NCBI GenBank assembly: GCA_016201185.1
Contig: JACQDG010000134.1
Span: 1 to 6,945 of the forward strand
Reading direction: 5' to 3'
DNA length: 6,945 nucleotides
DNA from: Acidobacteriota bacterium
GTDB lineage: Bacteria > Acidobacteriota > Terriglobia > Bryobacterales > JACQDG01
Position 1 is the first letter of the stretch, and every line of letters starts with the position of its first letter. A program made the translations under genes and the position numbers. Under the pieces are notes generated by a model, which was not told where the DNA came from, made no database searches, and saw nothing but the letters and a program-made list of their open reading frames with translations. Positions 5,208 to 6,945 of this stretch are shown piece by piece.

Positions 5208-5788
5208 TTCGCGGACGCCTTCTCCAGAAACAGCCCGTGCACGCGGGCGTCTGTGGTGAGCTCGGGATGGAACGTGACCGCCAGGTGCGGCCCCTGCTCG
5301 ACCAGTACCGGATCGCCGTGGTATTCGAGCAGGACGCGGGCTCTGGCGCCGACACGGCGAATGATGGGAGCGCGGATAAAGACGGCCTCGAGAGGCCCGG
5401 CGGCGGTCCGCTCGGCGAACTCCGAGCTCGGCGACAGCGTGGCAATCCGGCTGTCCACCTGGCGGCCGTAGGCATTCCGCTCGATCGCGATGTCCATGAG
5501 TTCGAGGCTCCGCTGCGCAGGGCGGCAAACGACGGTCGCCATGAGGATCGCCCCGGCGCAAGTGCCGAGGAGCGGGCGGCGGGCAGCGAAATTGCTGATG
5601 GCGCCAAACAAACCTTCGTTTTCCAGGAACTTGAGCATGGTTGTGCTCTCGCCGCCGGGGATCACCAGGCCGTCGAGTCCGTCGAGATCGGCGGGGACGC
5701 GCACGTAGACCGCCACGGCGCCCAGGCGCTCGAGCGCGCGCCCGTGCGCCTCGAAGTCTCCCTGCACTGCCAGCACGCCGATCTTCAT
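5204..5788 (-). CDS. pdxT: Pyridoxal 5'-phosphate synthase glutaminase subunit PdxT
   Basis: This is a 194-residue class I glutamine amidotransferase that releases ammonia from glutamine and passes it to PdxS within the PLP synthase complex. The family signatures are complete: the N-terminal IGVLAVQGDFEAH, GGEST at 45-49, the nucleophile C77 in LGTCAGA, and the H174/E176 pair in FHPEL. Its length is normal for the family. The chosen ATG lies 4 nt after the pdxS stop; the frame continues upstream through pdxS but that portion is a shadow. Only a weak GG-containing ribosome site precedes it (TGGTAAACAC), so translation probably depends on ribosomes finishing pdxS, which suits a complex with equal numbers of both subunits. 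The stop codon overlaps the start of the phosphatase gene. Confidence 0.96.
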   Translation of the reverse strand: MKIGVLAVQGDFEAHGRALERLGAVAVYVRVPADLDGLDGLVIPGGESTTMLKFLENEGLFGAISNFAARRPLLGTCAGAILMATVVCRPAQRSLELMDIAIERNAYGRQVDSRIATLSPSSEFAERTAAGPLEAVFIRAPIIRRVGARARVLLEYHGDPVLVEQGPHLAVTFHPELTTDARVHGLFLEKASAK

Positions 5789-5792
5789 GTGT

Positions 5793-6677
5793 TTACCAGC
5801 CGCGGGTTTGCAACAGCTCGCTCGGCTCGAGCTTGGCCACATCCAGGCCGCGCATGGCCTCGCCCAGTTCCTCGCTCGCCTCGAGCAGCTTCTGCGCGTC
5901 GTTGTAATGCGTAGCGGCTTTAACGATGGCGCGGGCGCGGCGATCCGGGTCCTCACTCTTGAAGATGCCGGAACCGACGAAGACCGCCTCGGCGCCCAGT
6001 TGCATCACCAGGGCGGCGTCGGCTGGCGTCGCGATCCCGCCGGCGGAGAAATTAGGCACGGGGAGCTTCCCGTGTTCCGCCACGTATTCCACCAGCTCCA
6101 GCGGCGCCTGGAGCTTCTTCGATTCGGCCACTAGCTCTTCCTTGCCCAGCACGGTGAGCTGCTTCATCTCCCGCTGGATGGTCCGCATGTGGCGCACCGC
6201 TTCGACGATGTTGCCCGAGCCGGCCTCGCCCTTGGTGCGGATCAGGGCCGCGCCTTCGGCGATGCGCCGCAGCGCTTCGCCCAGGTTCCGCGCCCCGCAG
6301 ACGAACGGCACGGTAAAGGGCCGCTTGTCAATGTGGTGCTCCTCGTCGGCCGGGGTGAGCACTTCGCTCTCATCGATGTAATCGACCTTCAGCGCCTCCA
6401 GGATGCGGGCTTCCATGAAATGTCCGATGCGGGCCTTGGCCATCACCGGGATGCTCACCCGCTTCTGGATCTCGCGGATCTTGGCGATGGCCGCCATGCG
6501 GGCCACGCCGCCCTCTTTGCGGATATCGGCCGGGACGCGCTCCAGCGCCATGACGGCGCAGGCGCCCGCCCGCTCGGCGATTTCGGCCTGCTCGGCGTTG
6601 GTCACATCCATGATGACCCCGCCCTTGAGCATTTCAGCCAGGCCGGCTTTCAAGCGAAAACCATCGTCTAAGTACAT
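5793..6677 (-). CDS. pdxS: Pyridoxal 5'-phosphate synthase lyase subunit PdxS
   Basis: This 294-residue TIM-barrel enzyme makes PLP from ribose 5-phosphate, glyceraldehyde 3-phosphate and the ammonia supplied by PdxT (the DXP-independent B6 route). The residues known to be essential in the Bacillus enzyme are present at the same numbers: D24 (IMDVTNAEQA), K81 (MAKARIGHF), which binds ribose 5-phosphate, and K149 (RTKGEAGSGN), which takes over the later intermediates. The glycine-rich phosphate loops (GEAGSGN at 150-156, SAGGIATPADAA and FVGSGIF) are intact. Full family length and an ATG with a good AGGAG 6 nt upstream make the start certain. It lies 27 bp after the aminotransferase-like gene and 4 bp before pdxT, so it is the second visible gene of a four-gene run. 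Confidence 0.98.
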   Translation of the reverse strand: MYLDDGFRLKAGLAEMLKGGVIMDVTNAEQAEIAERAGACAVMALERVPADIRKEGGVARMAAIAKIREIQKRVSIPVMAKARIGHFMEARILEALKVDYIDESEVLTPADEEHHIDKRPFTVPFVCGARNLGEALRRIAEGAALIRTKGEAGSGNIVEAVRHMRTIQREMKQLTVLGKEELVAESKKLQAPLELVEYVAEHGKLPVPNFSAGGIATPADAALVMQLGAEAVFVGSGIFKSEDPDRRARAIVKAATHYNDAQKLLEASEELGEAMRGLDVAKLEPSELLQTRGW

Positions 6678-6683
6678 AGCTGT

Positions 6684-6688
6684 CTCCT
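6684..6688 (-). promoter_or_regulatory. Shine-Dalgarno of pdxS
   Basis: On the minus strand AGGAG, inside AAAAAGGAGAC, ends 6 nt before the pdxS ATG. It is one of the stronger ribosome sites in the window and fits a highly translated enzyme subunit. Confidence 0.8.
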
Positions 6689-6690
6689 TT

Positions 6691-6714
6691 TTCTAAACGA
6701 GTTCCTAAACGAGC
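6691..6714. repeat. 12-bp tandem duplication carrying two in-frame stop codons
   Basis: TTCTAAACGAGT (6691-6702) is followed directly by TCCTAAACGAGC (6703-6714), with 10 of 12 positions identical and a perfect 9-bp core, CTAAACGAG. Read on the minus strand in the aminotransferase-like frame, it gives Ala-Leu-Val-stop and then Glu-Leu-Val-stop, with both stops TAG. The duplication has therefore copied the end of that gene into the gap before pdxS. Confidence 0.75.
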
Positions 6715-6945
6715 GCTGGCGCCCCTCCCCGCTCCACTTCGGAAGAGAGGGGAGTCTGGGCGCCGATGATCCGACCCAGCACGGCCAGCCCGCGCCGGAT
6801 CTTTTCCGGAGGCAGACCGGCAAAGCTGAGCCGCAGCTCGCCGCTGTGTGAGTGCGAAACCTCGAAAAACCTTCCCGGCACGAACAACACTTTTTCCGCC
6901 CGGGTGCGCGCCAGCAATTCGCCCGCATCGTGCAGCGGAGGCAGC
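6705..6945 (-). CDS. C-terminal end of a PLP-dependent fold-type I protein: aminotransferase or MocR/PdxR-type regulator (5' partial)
   Basis: Only the last 79 residues are visible, and the frame runs off the right edge. The pattern ELLARTRAEKVLFVPGRFF, then LRLSFAGLPPEKIRRGLAVLG, is that of the small C-terminal domain of class I aminotransferases. The arginine in LRLSF is the one that usually binds the substrate carboxylate. This exact style is shared by free-standing 2-aminoadipate/aromatic-type transaminases and by MocR regulators, in which such a domain is fused to a GntR DNA-binding head. The head, if any, lies outside the window, so the two cannot be told apart here. The PLP lysine is also outside. 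The protein ends in a short polar tail beyond the usual domain end. It lies 27 bp upstream of pdxS in the same direction, so co-transcription is likely. Confidence 0.8.
   Translation of the reverse strand, partial: LPPLHDAGELLARTRAEKVLFVPGRFFEVSHSHSGELRLSFAGLPPEKIRRGLAVLGRIIGAQTPLSSEVERGGAPALV

Noticed and set aside
5208..5561. N-terminal extension of the phosphatase frame upstream of the GTG at 5207
   Set aside because: The added residues are Arg/Pro-rich and lie entirely within pdxT; the CX5R protein normally begins just before its first beta strand, which fits the GTG.
5237..5914. 225-codon plus-strand frame antisense to pdxT and the end of pdxS
   Set aside because: It has no motifs and is antisense to two textbook enzymes; a reading-frame shadow.
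5789..5956. Upstream extension of the pdxT frame into pdxS
   Set aside because: It encodes low-complexity sequence in the shadow of pdxS, while the ATG at 5788 gives the standard PdxT N-terminus.

Overview
This is GC-rich DNA, densely coded on both strands, with eight reasonably assigned protein genes and one small unassigned one. No rRNA, tRNA, CRISPR array, transposase or phage gene is visible. The GC content, the compact layout, the ribose-5-phosphate-dependent (PdxS/PdxT) vitamin B6 route and a zinc-ribbon threonine synthase fit a free-living non-enteric bacterium. The overall style resembles Acidobacteriota. That placement is a judgement from general resemblance and was not tested by any search.

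Layout. (1) 1-565, plus strand: the 3' part of a bicupin gene cut by the left edge. (2) 542-2339, minus strand: threonine synthase (thrC), followed after one base by a Nudix hydrolase whose end overlaps the cupin gene tail-to-tail. (3) 2340-2423: an 84-bp divergent intergenic region. (4) 2424-4721, plus strand: a zinc-dependent medium-chain dehydrogenase, a small four-cysteine zinc-ribbon-like protein, and a sugar-type periplasmic binding lipoprotein with no transporter partner in view. (5) 4722-4790: a short convergent junction with a 10-bp-period repeat and a possible terminator. (6) 4767-6945, minus strand: an apparent operon read right to left, consisting of the end of a PLP-dependent fold-type I protein (aminotransferase or MocR/PdxR-type regulator), pdxS, pdxT, and a low-molecular-weight tyrosine phosphatase/ArsC-like protein.

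How the genes fit together. PdxS and PdxT form the PLP synthase. Both threonine synthase and the fold-type I protein at the right edge use PLP, so the window has a loose B6/amino-acid theme, although thrC lies in a separate transcription unit. The minus-strand operon is tightly packed: 27 bp, then 4 bp, then a GTGA overlap. This places the phosphatase-like protein under the same expression control as PLP synthase.

Most of the window is ordinary housekeeping content, and I do not see a clear new system. The items most worth checking are the small zinc-ribbon protein, the phosphatase/ArsC-like protein attached to pdxST, the identity (regulator or enzyme) of the gene upstream of pdxS, and two short repeats that supply or duplicate stop codons.
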